Positions 1-7,218 of a stretch of 64,000 nt of DNA are shown here, in pieces. Where the stretch lies: the NCBI RefSeq assembly GCF_037081775.1, contig NZ_JBAMHQ010000001.1, positions 868,001 through 932,000 of the forward strand, written 5' to 3'. Position numbers and translations under genes: made by a program. The notes beneath the pieces are model-generated. The model did no database searches. It was given only the letters and a program-made list of their open reading frames with translations, and had not been told where the DNA came from. Each line of letters begins with the position of its first letter. Position 1 is the stretch's first letter. This DNA is from Haladaptatus sp. ZSTT2. GTDB lineage: Archaea > Halobacteriota > Halobacteria > Halobacteriales > Halococcaceae.

Positions 1-1325
1 TAGAGGCCGCGCGGCCCGGCTTCTAAGTCGTGGATAATCTCCATCGCCCGCACCTTCGGCGCACCAGACAGCGTTCCGGCGGGGAACGACGCGCGCGTCG
101 CGTCGAAGGCGTCGAACTCGGGCGCGAGCGTCCCCGTGACCGTGCTCTCGATGTGCTGGACGTGGGAGTACTTGAGGACGTTCATGAACTCTTCTACGCG
201 AACCGAGCCGGGTTCTGCGACTCGGCGAACGTCGTTGCGCGCCAAATCGACGAGCATCGTGTGTTCGGCGCGTTCCTTGTCGTCTGCGAGCATCTCACCG
301 GCGAGCCGGCGGTCTTCGCCGGGGCTGCCCCCGCGCCCGCACGTCCCCGCGATGGGGTTGCTCACGACGGTGTCGCCGCTCACCGAGACGAGGGTTTCTG
401 GGCTCGCGCCGACGATGCTCAGGTCGTCTGCGCGCAAGAGGTACATGTACGGCGACGGGTTGACCTCGCGCAACGAGGCGTAGAGCGTCTTCGGGTCGAA
501 CTCTCCTTCGAGTTCGCGCTTTCGCGAGATGACGCCCTGGTAGATGTCGCCATCGAGGACGTGCTCTTTTGCCTTGGCGACGGCGGCCTCGTACTCATCG
601 CGCGGGCCAGCGTGCTCTGCGCGGCAGACGAAGTTGCCCGTCTCGACCGGGGTTGCGTTTTGCAGGCGCGATTCTACGGCACTCGCTTCGGCGGCGAGTT
701 CGTCGTAGAGGTCTCCGGCGTCGGCGTCGGGAGTGACAACCGGCGTGAACACAAGTGACACGGAGTCGTCTGCGTGGTCGAATACGACCGTTTTCGTCGT
801 CAAGACGAATTGTGCGTCCGGAAGCGAGCTTTCGGGGCGGGAGACGCCCACCTCGTCCAGCCAGAGGTCATACACCGCATCGTACGATAGGAAACCGACG
901 AGACCGCCCTGCAGGTGTTGGCGGCCCGCTTTCGGGAACCCCTTGAGCGGGAGGTCTGGAAGCGTCTCGCGCAGCGAATCGAGCACGTCGCCTTCGCCGG
1001 GGGCTGCGAGCGTTGCGAGCGCGTTTTCGAACTGTTCGACCTCGGCTCCGTCCGGGCCAATCGACACGACGCCGTCGGGGTCGTAGCCGACGAACGAGTA
1101 GCGCGCGTGGCGGTCGGTCGTCTCCGGAGAGAACGCCCCGGCCGGGTCGCTTGAGGCGACCTTCTCTGCGCTTTCGAGCAAGAACGAATGGGAGCCGTCT
1201 GCGAGTTCTGCGTAGGCAGCAAGTGGGTCGAGCGAACAGTCGAGGGAGACCGCAAGCCGGAGCACGGCCGGGCGGTCGTCTGCGGCGAGCGATATGAACT
1301 CCTCACGGGTGAGCGAACGCATCAT
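1..1325 (-). CDS. trpE: Anthranilate synthase component I, 3' end cut by window edge
   Basis: Makes anthranilate from chorismate using ammonia supplied by TrpG, the first committed step of tryptophan synthesis. The frame is open from an ATGATG at 1325-1320 to the window edge, about 441 codons. I read the TrpE signatures GGLVGFLSYDAV in the N-terminal part and, near the edge, FPAGTLSGAPKVRAMEII, the conserved chorismate-site region. Roughly the last 80 residues, and probably trpG, lie outside. The start overlaps the trpF stop (ATGA), so the two are translationally coupled. The ATG at 1322 is an equally readable start one codon in. PabB is the main alternative, but the trpD-trpF neighbours favour TrpE. 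Confidence 0.93.
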   Translation of the reverse strand, partial: MMRSLTREEFISLAADDRPAVLRLAVSLDCSLDPLAAYAELADGSHSFLLESAEKVASSDPAGAFSPETTDRHARYSFVGYDPDGVVSIGPDGAEVEQFENALATLAAPGEGDVLDSLRETLPDLPLKGFPKAGRQHLQGGLVGFLSYDAVYDLWLDEVGVSRPESSLPDAQFVLTTKTVVFDHADDSVSLVFTPVVTPDADAGDLYDELAAEASAVESRLQNATPVETGNFVCRAEHAGPRDEYEAAVAKAKEHVLDGDIYQGVISRKRELEGEFDPKTLYASLREVNPSPYMYLLRADDLSIVGASPETLVSVSGDTVVSNPIAGTCGRGGSPGEDRRLAGEMLADDKERAEHTMLVDLARNDVRRVAEPGSVRVEEFMNVLKYSHVQHIESTVTGTLAPEFDAFDATRASFPAGTLSGAPKVRAMEIIHDLEAGPRGL

Positions 1326-1963
1326 TGGGCGGTCACCTGCCGGTGGGTCGCGCGGACGAAGGCGTCCAACATCTCGTGATCTTTCACGCCGCCTGCTTTC
1401 TCGACGCCGCTCGCTACATCGACGGCGAAGGGGCAAACCTCGTCGATTGCGCGGGCGACGTTCTCGGGCGAGAGGCCCCCCGCGAGGATGACTGGCGCGT
1501 CAATCTCTGCGACGAGGGTGCTCGTTTTGCTCCAATCCGCGGTGGTTCCGGTTCCGCCAGCACCGGCGGCATCGACCGAATCGACGAGGAGGGCGTCTGC
1601 GACGGCGGCGTGCTCGGGCACGCGCGCATCGTCTGCTTCGATGCGCTGGATGACCGTGACGTTGGTTCGCTCGCGGATTTCACTGACAGCATCGGGCGAG
1701 AGCAGCGTGTGCAGTTGCACTGCGTCGGGTTCGACGCGCGCGACGAGCGTGCAGACTCGTTCGACGGAGTCGGCCATGGTGACGAGCACGCTCGTGACGA
1801 ACGGTGGCGTGGCGGCCGCGAGGTTACCGGCCTCAGTGGTCGAAACTTCGCGCGGCGTCTCGACGGGTACGTCCGAGATGAACCCAACGGCGTCCGCACC
1901 CGCCTCGACCGCGGCGCGAAGGTCGGCTTCGGTCGTAAGCCCGCAGATTTTCACCCGCGTCAT
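1322..1963 (-). CDS. trpF: Phosphoribosylanthranilate isomerase
   Basis: Catalyses the Amadori rearrangement of N-(5-phosphoribosyl)anthranilate to CdRP, the third step of tryptophan synthesis. The 213-residue protein is the usual size for a single TIM-barrel TrpF. It opens with the signature MTRVKICGLTTEAD, whose Cys is the expected general base. The C-terminal stretch LAGGLSPENVARAI and VDVASGVE is the phosphate-binding end of the barrel. It overlaps trpD by four bases upstream and trpE by four downstream, which fits one polycistronic message read trpD-trpF-trpE. Confidence 0.96.
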   Translation of the reverse strand: MTRVKICGLTTEADLRAAVEAGADAVGFISDVPVETPREVSTTEAGNLAAATPPFVTSVLVTMADSVERVCTLVARVEPDAVQLHTLLSPDAVSEIRERTNVTVIQRIEADDARVPEHAAVADALLVDSVDAAGAGGTGTTADWSKTSTLVAEIDAPVILAGGLSPENVARAIDEVCPFAVDVASGVEKAGGVKDHEMLDAFVRATHRQVTAQ

Positions 1964-2970
1964 GCCACCACGGTCTGTCGCAGCGCGTTCAGTTTTTCCA
2001 GCGCGGCACCCGAGTCAATGGACTCGCGAGCAAGGGCCACGCCGTCTTTGAGGGTCTCTGCCGCGCCGGCGATATAGATGGCCGCGCCCGCATTTGCGAG
2101 AATGATGTCGCGTTTCGCGCCGGTGAGTTCACCGGAGACGATGGCTTCGAAGTCCGCGGCGTTTGCTTCGGGCGTGCTTCCGGCGACGGCCTCGATTGGG
2201 TATGAGTCAAGTCCAAGGTCGGCAGGTGTGAGCGTGTACTCCTCGATTTCGGTGCCCGTGACTTCGGCGACGACGGTTTCGCCGTGGATGGCGATTTCGT
2301 CGAGGCCGGAGCCGTGGACGACGAGGGCGCGTTCCACGTTCATACGCGAGAGGGCGCGCGCGATGACGGGAACGAGGTCGGGGTCGTAGACGCCGATGAC
2401 CTGTGCGTCGGCTCCGGCGGGGTTGGTGAGCGGGCCGAGCACGTTGAAGATGGTGCGCATGCCGAGTTCCCGGCGCGGGCCGATGACGGCCTTCATCGCC
2501 GGGTGGAACACCGGCGCGAGCATGAAGCCAATCCCGTTTTCTTCGATGGCCTTCTCAACATCCGCTGGTTCCGCCTCGACGTTCACGCCGAGGGTTTCGA
2601 GCACGTCCGCGCTCCCCGACGACGAGGAGACCGAGTAGTTGCCGTGCTTTGCGATAGCGACACCTGCACCCGAGGCCACGACCGCGCTCGTCGTGGAGAC
2701 GTTGATGGTGTTGTAGTCGTCGCCGCCAGTCCCACACGTATCGACGAGCGGTTTGCCGTTTCGCTCGGGGTCGATGGTCAACGCCGCGTCGCGCATCCCC
2801 TGTGCGAAGCCCGCGATTTCATCTTCGGTCTCGCCTTTGGCCCGGAGCGCCGCGAGCAGTGCGCCCATCTGCGCCTCCGTCGCGCCGTTAAAGACGGCCG
2901 TTGCCGCCTCTCTGGCCTGTTCGATGGTCAAATCCTCACCCTCCGTCACACGCTCGATAAATTCCCTCAT
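1960..2970 (-). CDS. trpD: Anthranilate phosphoribosyltransferase
   Basis: Transfers phosphoribose from PRPP to anthranilate, the second step of tryptophan synthesis. The PRPP-loop motif GTGGDDYNTINVST and the following KHGNYSVSSSSGSAD are both clear. I start it at the ATG at 2970 (MREFIERVTEG), giving 336 residues, the family's normal length. The frame stays open 31 codons further upstream, but that extension is composed of the promoter region with its GTAC motifs. First gene of the visible operon; its stop overlaps the trpF start. Confidence 0.95.
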   Translation of the reverse strand: MREFIERVTEGEDLTIEQAREAATAVFNGATEAQMGALLAALRAKGETEDEIAGFAQGMRDAALTIDPERNGKPLVDTCGTGGDDYNTINVSTTSAVVASGAGVAIAKHGNYSVSSSSGSADVLETLGVNVEAEPADVEKAIEENGIGFMLAPVFHPAMKAVIGPRRELGMRTIFNVLGPLTNPAGADAQVIGVYDPDLVPVIARALSRMNVERALVVHGSGLDEIAIHGETVVAEVTGTEIEEYTLTPADLGLDSYPIEAVAGSTPEANAADFEAIVSGELTGAKRDIILANAGAAIYIAGAAETLKDGVALARESIDSGAALEKLNALRQTVVA

Positions 2971-2981
2971 GATATCACCAA

Positions 2982-3027
2982 TGTACTTCTTTGTCTTGCA
3001 ATGTACAAATTCGTACATCCACTTAAC
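2982..3027 (-). promoter_or_regulatory. Candidate tryptophan-operon operator with three phased GTAC motifs
   Basis: Upstream of trpD, GTAC cores lie at 2983-2986, 3003-3006 and 3013-3016, that is 20 and 10 bases apart and so on one face of the helix. The middle one is a full TGTACA. A TATA-like GTTAAG (minus strand) lies at about 3021-3027, so the transcript should start near 2998, inside the array. From memory, TGTACA is the TRP-box core bound by the archaeal repressor TrpY in Methanothermobacter; use of the same motif here is inference. Confidence 0.45.
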
Positions 3028-3216
3028 AGTGTCGCCATTTCGAGCGTGCGGGAGCACAATCACGATTGGAGAAGCGCTCCGTCGAGACGCCCGAAACCCG
3101 TTGGTTCACCGTGTGGGAGAAAAACGCATCCCGGCGGCGGTGTTTTCGTTCCCGATTCGAAACCTTCAATTACCCCGGCGGGTTACGAAGGAATGCAGAC
3201 AGAAGCACACCAGCAA

Positions 3217-3291
3217 GGGTTCGTGGTCTAGGCTGGTTATGACACCTCCTTGACATGGAGGAGATCGGCAGTTCAAATCTGCCCGAACCCA
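3217..3291 (+). tRNA. tRNA-Val (anticodon GAC)
   Basis: A full cloverleaf can be drawn. The acceptor arm GGGTTCG pairs with CGAACCC, followed by discriminator A at 3291. The anticodon stem CCTCC/GGAGG encloses the loop TTGACAT, giving anticodon GAC. The T arm is GGCAG-TTCAAAT-CTGCC. No intron is seen and CCA is not encoded. A strong GC hairpin follows ten bases later. Confidence 0.95.
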
Positions 3292-3300
3292 CTACTTTCT

Positions 3301-3327
3301 GACGGCGCTCAACCTTCGAGCGCCGTC
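3301..3327 (+). terminator. Hairpin after tRNA-Val
   Basis: GACGGCGCTC (3301-3310) pairs perfectly with GAGCGCCGTC (3318-3327) across a seven-base loop, starting ten bases after the tRNA. There is no T tract immediately after it, so it may be a processing or transcript-end structure instead of a simple terminator. Confidence 0.5.
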
Positions 3328-3370
3328 TGTAATCGTAATGTGAGGGCAGCTTAAACCAGGGAGCGAGCAG

Positions 3371-3400
3371 CGACCGTGGTTCAAATCTCCTCGAGTATAG
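3371..3400 (+). other. tRNA T-arm-like fragment
   Basis: GTTCAAATCT at 3379-3388 repeats the ten bases at 3271-3280 in the T arm of the neighbouring tRNA-Val, and is followed by a different sequence. It looks like a scrap of a tRNA 3' end, the kind of sequence left at integration sites. The match is short and is the generic T-loop sequence, so a common origin with tRNA-Val is not shown. Confidence 0.25.
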
Positions 3401-3455
3401 CAGACATTTCCAGAACCAAATCAACATTTATTATCGTTGACTTGTTGTGGGGAGT

Positions 3456-4088
3456 ATGGCTGATTATCAACACGTCATGTACGCATCTAGGGGTGGTGTA
3501 GAGCAGGTATATTCGGAGTTATTTGGCGACGTGGATCAGATAACAGTAGAAGAAAGGTCCCGTAAGACTGGAACTATTAGTGGGAAATTAGGTGCATTTC
3601 TTACTCAAATTTCGAGTGGCTTTACTGGAGAGTTGACTGAAGCAGAGATTCATAGCATCAATTTTGATAAGGAGATGTTTAAAGCCAAGAAATTGGCCAA
3701 TGAGATTCTTTCTGATGACGAAATACCAGATATATCTGAAGTGAACAAAAACGAATTGGAAACTGGTCAACTGTATCGGTTTTCTTGTGAGGTTGAGACA
3801 AAACCATTTGAAAGTGAAATTGATAATCAGACATATATCGAGGTTGTCGGCGAAATCGGAGAAGTTAGATTCAAAGGCGGCACTTCTACTGAAAATTGGG
3901 GGCGGCGAAGTCACCTTGTTCAATCAGTACGGGCGACAGCACGAGGTGATACCTACCCGTATCAGGGTCTAATGTGGCCTCTTTCACTGACTACGGAAAC
4001 AGAGAATTCCATCGAGTGTGACGTGAACTTCTTACTAATTTGTGGACCAGAAAGAGTGCTGAGAGATGAGTGGTATGAAAAGCAGTGA
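3456..4088 (+). CDS. AT-rich orphan protein of unknown function
   Basis: Encodes 210 residues from an ATG at 3456. A TATA-like TTTATTA at about 3427-3433 sits at the right distance for a leaderless transcript, so I prefer this ATG to the in-frame GTG at 3447. The protein is rich in Lys, Ile, Asn and Phe, and its codons are visibly AT-rich, unlike every neighbour. No signal peptide or membrane segment is seen. The N-terminal Arg/Ser/Gly-rich segment after a VEQVYSELF helix vaguely recalls DUF6414-type proteins, but I cannot confirm that. Its position after tRNA-Val and a tRNA scrap suggests horizontal arrival. Confidence 0.75.
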   Translation: MADYQHVMYASRGGVEQVYSELFGDVDQITVEERSRKTGTISGKLGAFLTQISSGFTGELTEAEIHSINFDKEMFKAKKLANEILSDDEIPDISEVNKNELETGQLYRFSCEVETKPFESEIDNQTYIEVVGEIGEVRFKGGTSTENWGRRSHLVQSVRATARGDTYPYQGLMWPLSLTTETENSIECDVNFLLICGPERVLRDEWYEKQ

Positions 4089-4090
4089 GT

Positions 4091-4309
4091 TCACTCCCCA
4101 CCCTTCCCACCCGGCATCAACCGCCGAAACAGCGGGAGAAACACCGGAAAGAGCAGCGCGCCAACCTCGATGAACACGTAAACGGCCAAGTTAGTTGGCA
4201 CGCCAAGCTCGTGGACCACAAGCGTGATACCGAGCGCCACGGCGACGTATCCCCAGAACGCGAGGGTAATGCGAGCAAACCCGTACGGTGGGACTTTAAC
4301 GTCGAACAT
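4091..4309 (-). CDS. Small membrane protein, two predicted helices
   Basis: A 72-residue protein starting MFDVKVPPYG at the ATG at 4309. The frame extends to 4396, but the upstream residues are charged and unlike a conserved N-terminus. Two hydrophobic segments, about residues 13-30 and 39-58, are followed by a basic tail (FRRLMPGGKGG), so both ends are probably cytoplasmic. It ends two bases from the stop of the convergent AT-rich orphan gene. No function is recognised; it looks like one of the short haloarchaeal membrane proteins of unknown role. Confidence 0.6.
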   Translation of the reverse strand: MFDVKVPPYGFARITLAFWGYVAVALGITLVVHELGVPTNLAVYVFIEVGALLFPVFLPLFRRLMPGGKGGE

Positions 4310-4459
4310 CTTGGTAGCGAGATTGACACGAACCAGTAAGTGTTTTTGGGTGCGTTTGACATGCTCGAAATCACCACCCGTGAATTTCACTTTCACTCCG
4401 CGCTATGCGCACGAATAACCCCCGTTCCAGCGTACCAATTACGTGGAGGAAAACAACCC

Positions 4460-4891
4460 ATGAGCAAGACCCAAACAAGCCATATTTCAGCACTCACACA
4501 CGTCTCGTTAGTCGTCGCTGACCAGCAAGCCGCCCTCGAGTTTTACACCGAGAAACTCGGCTTCGAGAAGAAGATGGACATGCCGATGATGGACAACGAC
4601 AGCGACGACCGGTGGATTACGGTCGGCGTGCCCGGCCAAGACGTCGAAATCGCGCTGCAGGCCATTGGCTGGTTCGACGGCCGCGACGAGGAGAAACTCC
4701 GCCCGCTCGTCGGGAACAACGCGATGCTGGCGTTCTCGGTCGATGACTGTCAGGCGACCTACGAGGACCTGAAAGAACGCGGCGTCGAGTTCGTCTCGGA
4801 GCCGACGGAACAAGACTACGGCACGGAAGCCATCGCGAGCGATATGGAGGGCAACGAGCTGTTGTTCTTCCAGCCGCCCGAATCGCAGTAA
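4460..4891 (+). CDS. VOC (glyoxalase/bleomycin-resistance fold) protein
   Basis: A 143-residue single-unit vicinal-oxygen-chelate protein. The N-terminal half reads ALTHVSLVVADQQAALEFYTEKLGF, the classic first beta-alpha-beta with a metal-ligand His. The C-terminal half ends with EGNELLFFQP, holding the usual distal Glu. Substrate cannot be told: the fold covers glyoxalases, dioxygenases and antibiotic-binding proteins. I start it at the ATG at 4460 because a GGAGGA at 4445-4450 gives a ribosome-binding site nine bases upstream; the 40 extra upstream codons are not family-like. Confidence 0.88.
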   Translation: MSKTQTSHISALTHVSLVVADQQAALEFYTEKLGFEKKMDMPMMDNDSDDRWITVGVPGQDVEIALQAIGWFDGRDEEKLRPLVGNNAMLAFSVDDCQATYEDLKERGVEFVSEPTEQDYGTEAIASDMEGNELLFFQPPESQ

Positions 4892-4939
4892 GGCAAACGC
4901 CACGCACCACCCGCTACCTGAATCGATTCACAAACCACC

Positions 4940-5065
4940 ATGATTCACGAACACGTTTTTGCCGCCCTCGAAATCGAACGCGACAGACTGGCCACAGCCC
5001 CGCCCCCAGCCCAGCACACGCCTAACGATGACGCGGTGAGTGTGTCGGGTGTGCAAGCCGAATAA
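4940..5065 (+). CDS. Possible 41-residue protein
   Basis: A short open frame, MIHEHVFAALEIERDR followed by an Ala/Pro-rich and acidic tail ending VSGVQAE. Amino-acid composition is haloarchaeal, but no family, ribosome site or clear promoter is visible. It fills the gap between the VOC gene and the convergent dodecin gene. It could equally be chance coding in GC-rich sequence. Confidence 0.25.
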   Translation: MIHEHVFAALEIERDRLATAPPPAQHTPNDDAVSVSGVQAE

Positions 5066-5091
5066 AACAGTGCGGCGGTGAACTCCCGCGT

Positions 5092-5301
5092 CTACAGCTC
5101 GTGGTGGACCGGGAAGGCAATCTCGACGGTTGCCTTGTAGTTCACAATCTCTCCGTTTTCTACGTCTGCCGTCCAGTCTTCGACTTCGACGCCGTGGATG
5201 TCATCGACCGACGCGGCGGCCTGTTTGACGGCTTCTTTGACGGCGGCTTCCCACGATTCGCTCGATGTGCCAAGCACTTTGATGATTTTAACAGCGGTCA
5301 T
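5092..5301 (-). CDS. Dodecin-family protein
   Basis: A 69-residue dodecin, a small protein that forms hollow dodecamers. The family pattern is clear: KIIKVLGTSSESWEAAVKEAV, then VDDIHGVEV and the closing strand YKATVEIAFPV. In Halobacterium salinarum dodecin the segment VVWAEV carries the Trp that stacks on flavin; here the aligned segment is IHGVEV, with Gly at that place. It therefore resembles the dodecin-like branch without the flavin-stacking Trp, so flavin binding should not be assumed. A TATA-like TTTTATC at about 5328-5334 suggests a leaderless transcript. Confidence 0.9.
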   Translation of the reverse strand: MTAVKIIKVLGTSSESWEAAVKEAVKQAAASVDDIHGVEVEDWTADVENGEIVNYKATVEIAFPVHHEL

Positions 5302-5398
5302 CGCCCGTTCTAGTTCGACCGAAACGGAGATAAAATGTGTTAACAGAAATTGATAAATCGGGCGGTATTACGGACGTCGTGGTCTCAGAATGTGAGAT

Positions 5399-5426
5399 TC
5401 ACCAAAGAGTGCTCATTCGTTGGTGA
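5399..5426. promoter_or_regulatory. Inverted repeat before the halocyanin gene
   Basis: TCACCAA (5399-5405) and TTGGTGA (5420-5426) are perfect inverted arms 14 bases apart, ending 13 bases before the ATG at 5440. The layout suits a dimeric regulator overlapping the promoter. Copper or redox control would be a guess. Confidence 0.35.
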
Positions 5427-5439
5427 CCTTAGTACTAGT

Positions 5440-6126
5440 ATGGACGCACGACAATCGACCTCGACACGCCGACGCTACCTCAAAGCGGCCGGTGCGGTCG
5501 TCACTGTTGGTCTCGCAGGTTGTGTTTCGACTCCGGGCGAACCCGGAGGAACCACGACCACGGATGCAACCGGCGACGACCTCGACGATGAGCACATGGA
5601 TGACGAGCACATGGATGACGAGCATATGGACGACGGCCACATGGATGGCGAGGGCGACGAGGATACATACGCCCACGGCGACATCCAGATTGGCGAGCCA
5701 ATGGCGAGTGTGACCGTTGAAATGGTCGGAGAAAACGGCTTCCACTTCCTGCCCCACGTCGTCCACATCGTCCCCGGCGGAACGGTGACGTGGGAACTGG
5801 TCAACAGCGTCCACGACACGGTGGCATACCACCCGGACAACGGCAAGCCAGCGCGAATCCCGGCAGGCACAGCCCCGTGGCGAAGCCCACTCATCAGCGA
5901 CCCCGGTGAGACGTTCGCGGTGACCTTCGAGCAAGAGGGCGTCTACGACTACTTCTGCACGCCACACGAGACGTTTGGGATGGTCGGACGCGTCATCGTT
6001 GGTACGCCCGACCTCGACGCTGAGCCAGCGATGGCCCCACCACAAGACGACCTCCCGGCGGGCGCCCGCGAGGAGTTCGAACGGTACAACGAACTGACCC
6101 GTGAGGCGTTCGACCAGCACGAATAG
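5440..6126 (+). CDS. Halocyanin-like blue copper lipoprotein
   Basis: An exported electron carrier of 228 residues. It opens with a Tat signal (RRRYLKAAG) and a lipobox LAGC with Cys28, so it should be lipid-anchored outside the membrane. A low-complexity linker follows, with four DD(E/G)HM repeats at residues 49-68. The cupredoxin domain shows the type-1 copper ligands: His in NSVHDTVAYH, then Cys, His and Met in YFCTPHETFGM. I start at the ATG at 5440 because the 30 upstream codons precede the Tat signal. A second cupredoxin of similar design lies at 14792-15604. Its redox partner is not evident here. Confidence 0.92.
   Translation: MDARQSTSTRRRYLKAAGAVVTVGLAGCVSTPGEPGGTTTTDATGDDLDDEHMDDEHMDDEHMDDGHMDGEGDEDTYAHGDIQIGEPMASVTVEMVGENGFHFLPHVVHIVPGGTVTWELVNSVHDTVAYHPDNGKPARIPAGTAPWRSPLISDPGETFAVTFEQEGVYDYFCTPHETFGMVGRVIVGTPDLDAEPAMAPPQDDLPAGAREEFERYNELTREAFDQHE
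5584..5643 (+). repeat. Four tandem 15-base coding repeats (DDEHM)
   Basis: Four in-frame 15-base units within the halocyanin gene encode DDEHM, DDEHM, DDEHM and DDGHM. The units differ at synonymous positions, so they are not a very recent slippage product. The regular His-Met pairs could bind copper before it reaches the blue-copper site. Confidence 0.85.
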
Positions 6127-6138
6127 CGGTGGCCAACC

Positions 6139-6324
6139 TTACGTGATGGTGTAGCGGTCGAAACGGCGAATTGCACTTTTGTACCCGAAGGCGGCGAGCA
6201 GCGAGATGACGAGAAGAGCGCCAGCGTAACTGCTCCACTGTACCGCGGTGAGCGAGATGGCTTCGATACCCGGCCCGAGCGATACGAACCACGATGCCAG
6301 CCCATCAGCTGGGAGCACCTGCAT
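6139..6324 (-). CDS. Small membrane protein, possible permease remnant
   Basis: Sixty-one residues from an ATG at 6324, preceded by a GGAGG ribosome site eight bases upstream; an in-frame GTG at 6333 overlaps that site. One hydrophobic segment (about residues 30-48) is followed by GYKSAIRRFDRYTIT. A hydrophobic helix followed by a basic end recalls the last helix of ABC-2 type permeases, so this may be a leftover C-terminus; it may also be a genuine short protein. No family is recognised. It lies 12 bases from the convergent halocyanin stop. Confidence 0.45.
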   Translation of the reverse strand: MQVLPADGLASWFVSLGPGIEAISLTAVQWSSYAGALLVISLLAAFGYKSAIRRFDRYTIT

Positions 6325-6466
6325 AGCGGGCACCTCCAGAAGGGCAGCCGGGAGGAGGGCATTTGCGATATGGTAGCGTTGTCTGTTTATCCACTTGACA
6401 GTATTGGATGAGCTATCAACTTCACTACATCCTTATACTCGACTCGCACAAGTCACGGGTAGGTGT

Positions 6467-6871
6467 ATGAGTCGAGACCACCCGCTCGCCACGGTTGAGG
6501 CCCTGGCGCTCATCGCGCTCGGTGGCTTCGCCGGGGCGAACCTGCGCTATGCGACGAGTACGGTGCTGCCGGGGCTTCCGGGCACCCTCGTCGTGAACGT
6601 GGTGGGGAGTCTGTTGCTCGGCTTTTTCGTCTACGAACAGCGGTTTCTTGGCGTCTTCTCCGGACCGATGCGCCTCGCCATCACGACTGGGTTTCTCTCC
6701 TCGCTCACGACGTACTCGACGTTCGCGGTGCAGACGGCGCTGTCGCCCGAACTCGCGCTCGTGAACGTGGTGGCGAACTACGCGCTCGGCTTCGCGGCGG
6801 TATTCGTGGGACGGCTGGTCGCAAAATCACTGCCCGGCGCGCGCATCGGAACGAAGGAGGTGGAAATGTGA
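6467..6871 (+). CDS. crcB: Fluoride channel subunit CrcB/Fluc (first of pair)
   Basis: A 134-residue four-helix Fluc protein that lets fluoride leave the cell. The signatures GGFAGANLRYATS, VVNVVGSLLLGFF and TGFLSSLTTYSTFAVQT are present, including the conserved Asn and the Thr-Tyr-Ser-Thr-Phe break region. The ATG at 6467 is chosen over the longer frame because a TTATAC lies about 34 bases upstream and the preceding residues are not family-like. Its stop overlaps the start of a second crcB (GTGA), so the two subunits are probably made together as a heterodimer. Confidence 0.93.
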   Translation: MSRDHPLATVEALALIALGGFAGANLRYATSTVLPGLPGTLVVNVVGSLLLGFFVYEQRFLGVFSGPMRLAITTGFLSSLTTYSTFAVQTALSPELALVNVVANYALGFAAVFVGRLVAKSLPGARIGTKEVEM

Positions 6872-7218
6872 ATCCCGCGTATCTCGTCGGGATTGGCGGC
6901 GCATTCGGGGCGATGGCGCGCTTTCTCGTCGCCGGGCGCGTGCCCGAAGGTCGACTCCCATACGGCACGCTCACCGTGAACGTCATCGGGAGTTTCGTCC
7001 TCGGGACGCTCACGTTCGTCGGCGTGTCTGACGACGCGATGCTCCTCGTCGGAACCGGCGCGTGTGGGGCATTCACGACGTTTTCGTCGTTCTCGGTCGA
7101 AACAAGCTTATTGTGGGAGCGCGGCCACCGGCTGCGGGCAGCGATGAACGCCGGAGGGAGCCTTCTCGCCTGTCTCGCGGCGATTGGCCTCGGCTGGCTC
7201 GTCGCCTCACTCCTCTGA
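6868..7218 (+). CDS. crcB: Fluoride channel subunit CrcB/Fluc (second of pair)
   Basis: A 116-residue Fluc subunit starting at GTG 6868 behind a strong AAGGAGG at 6854-6860. The motifs GIGGAFGAMARF, TVNVIGSFVLG and ACGAFTTFSSFSVET are complete. Paired crcB genes are known to make heterodimeric Fluc channels, each subunit keeping part of the pore, and the four-base overlap fits that. The 3' end overlaps the convergent lycopene-cyclase-like gene by 12 bases. Confidence 0.93.
   Translation: MNPAYLVGIGGAFGAMARFLVAGRVPEGRLPYGTLTVNVIGSFVLGTLTFVGVSDDAMLLVGTGACGAFTTFSSFSVETSLLWERGHRLRAAMNAGGSLLACLAAIGLGWLVASLL

Noticed and set aside
3170-3427. Minus-strand frame of 85 codons across tRNA-Val
   Set aside because: It is the antisense of the tRNA and its hairpin; the phrase RFELPIS is a typical false protein produced by tRNA genes.
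6380-6466. Fluoride riboswitch before crcB
   Set aside because: No crcB-motif pseudoknot could be drawn and the transcript seems nearly leaderless.
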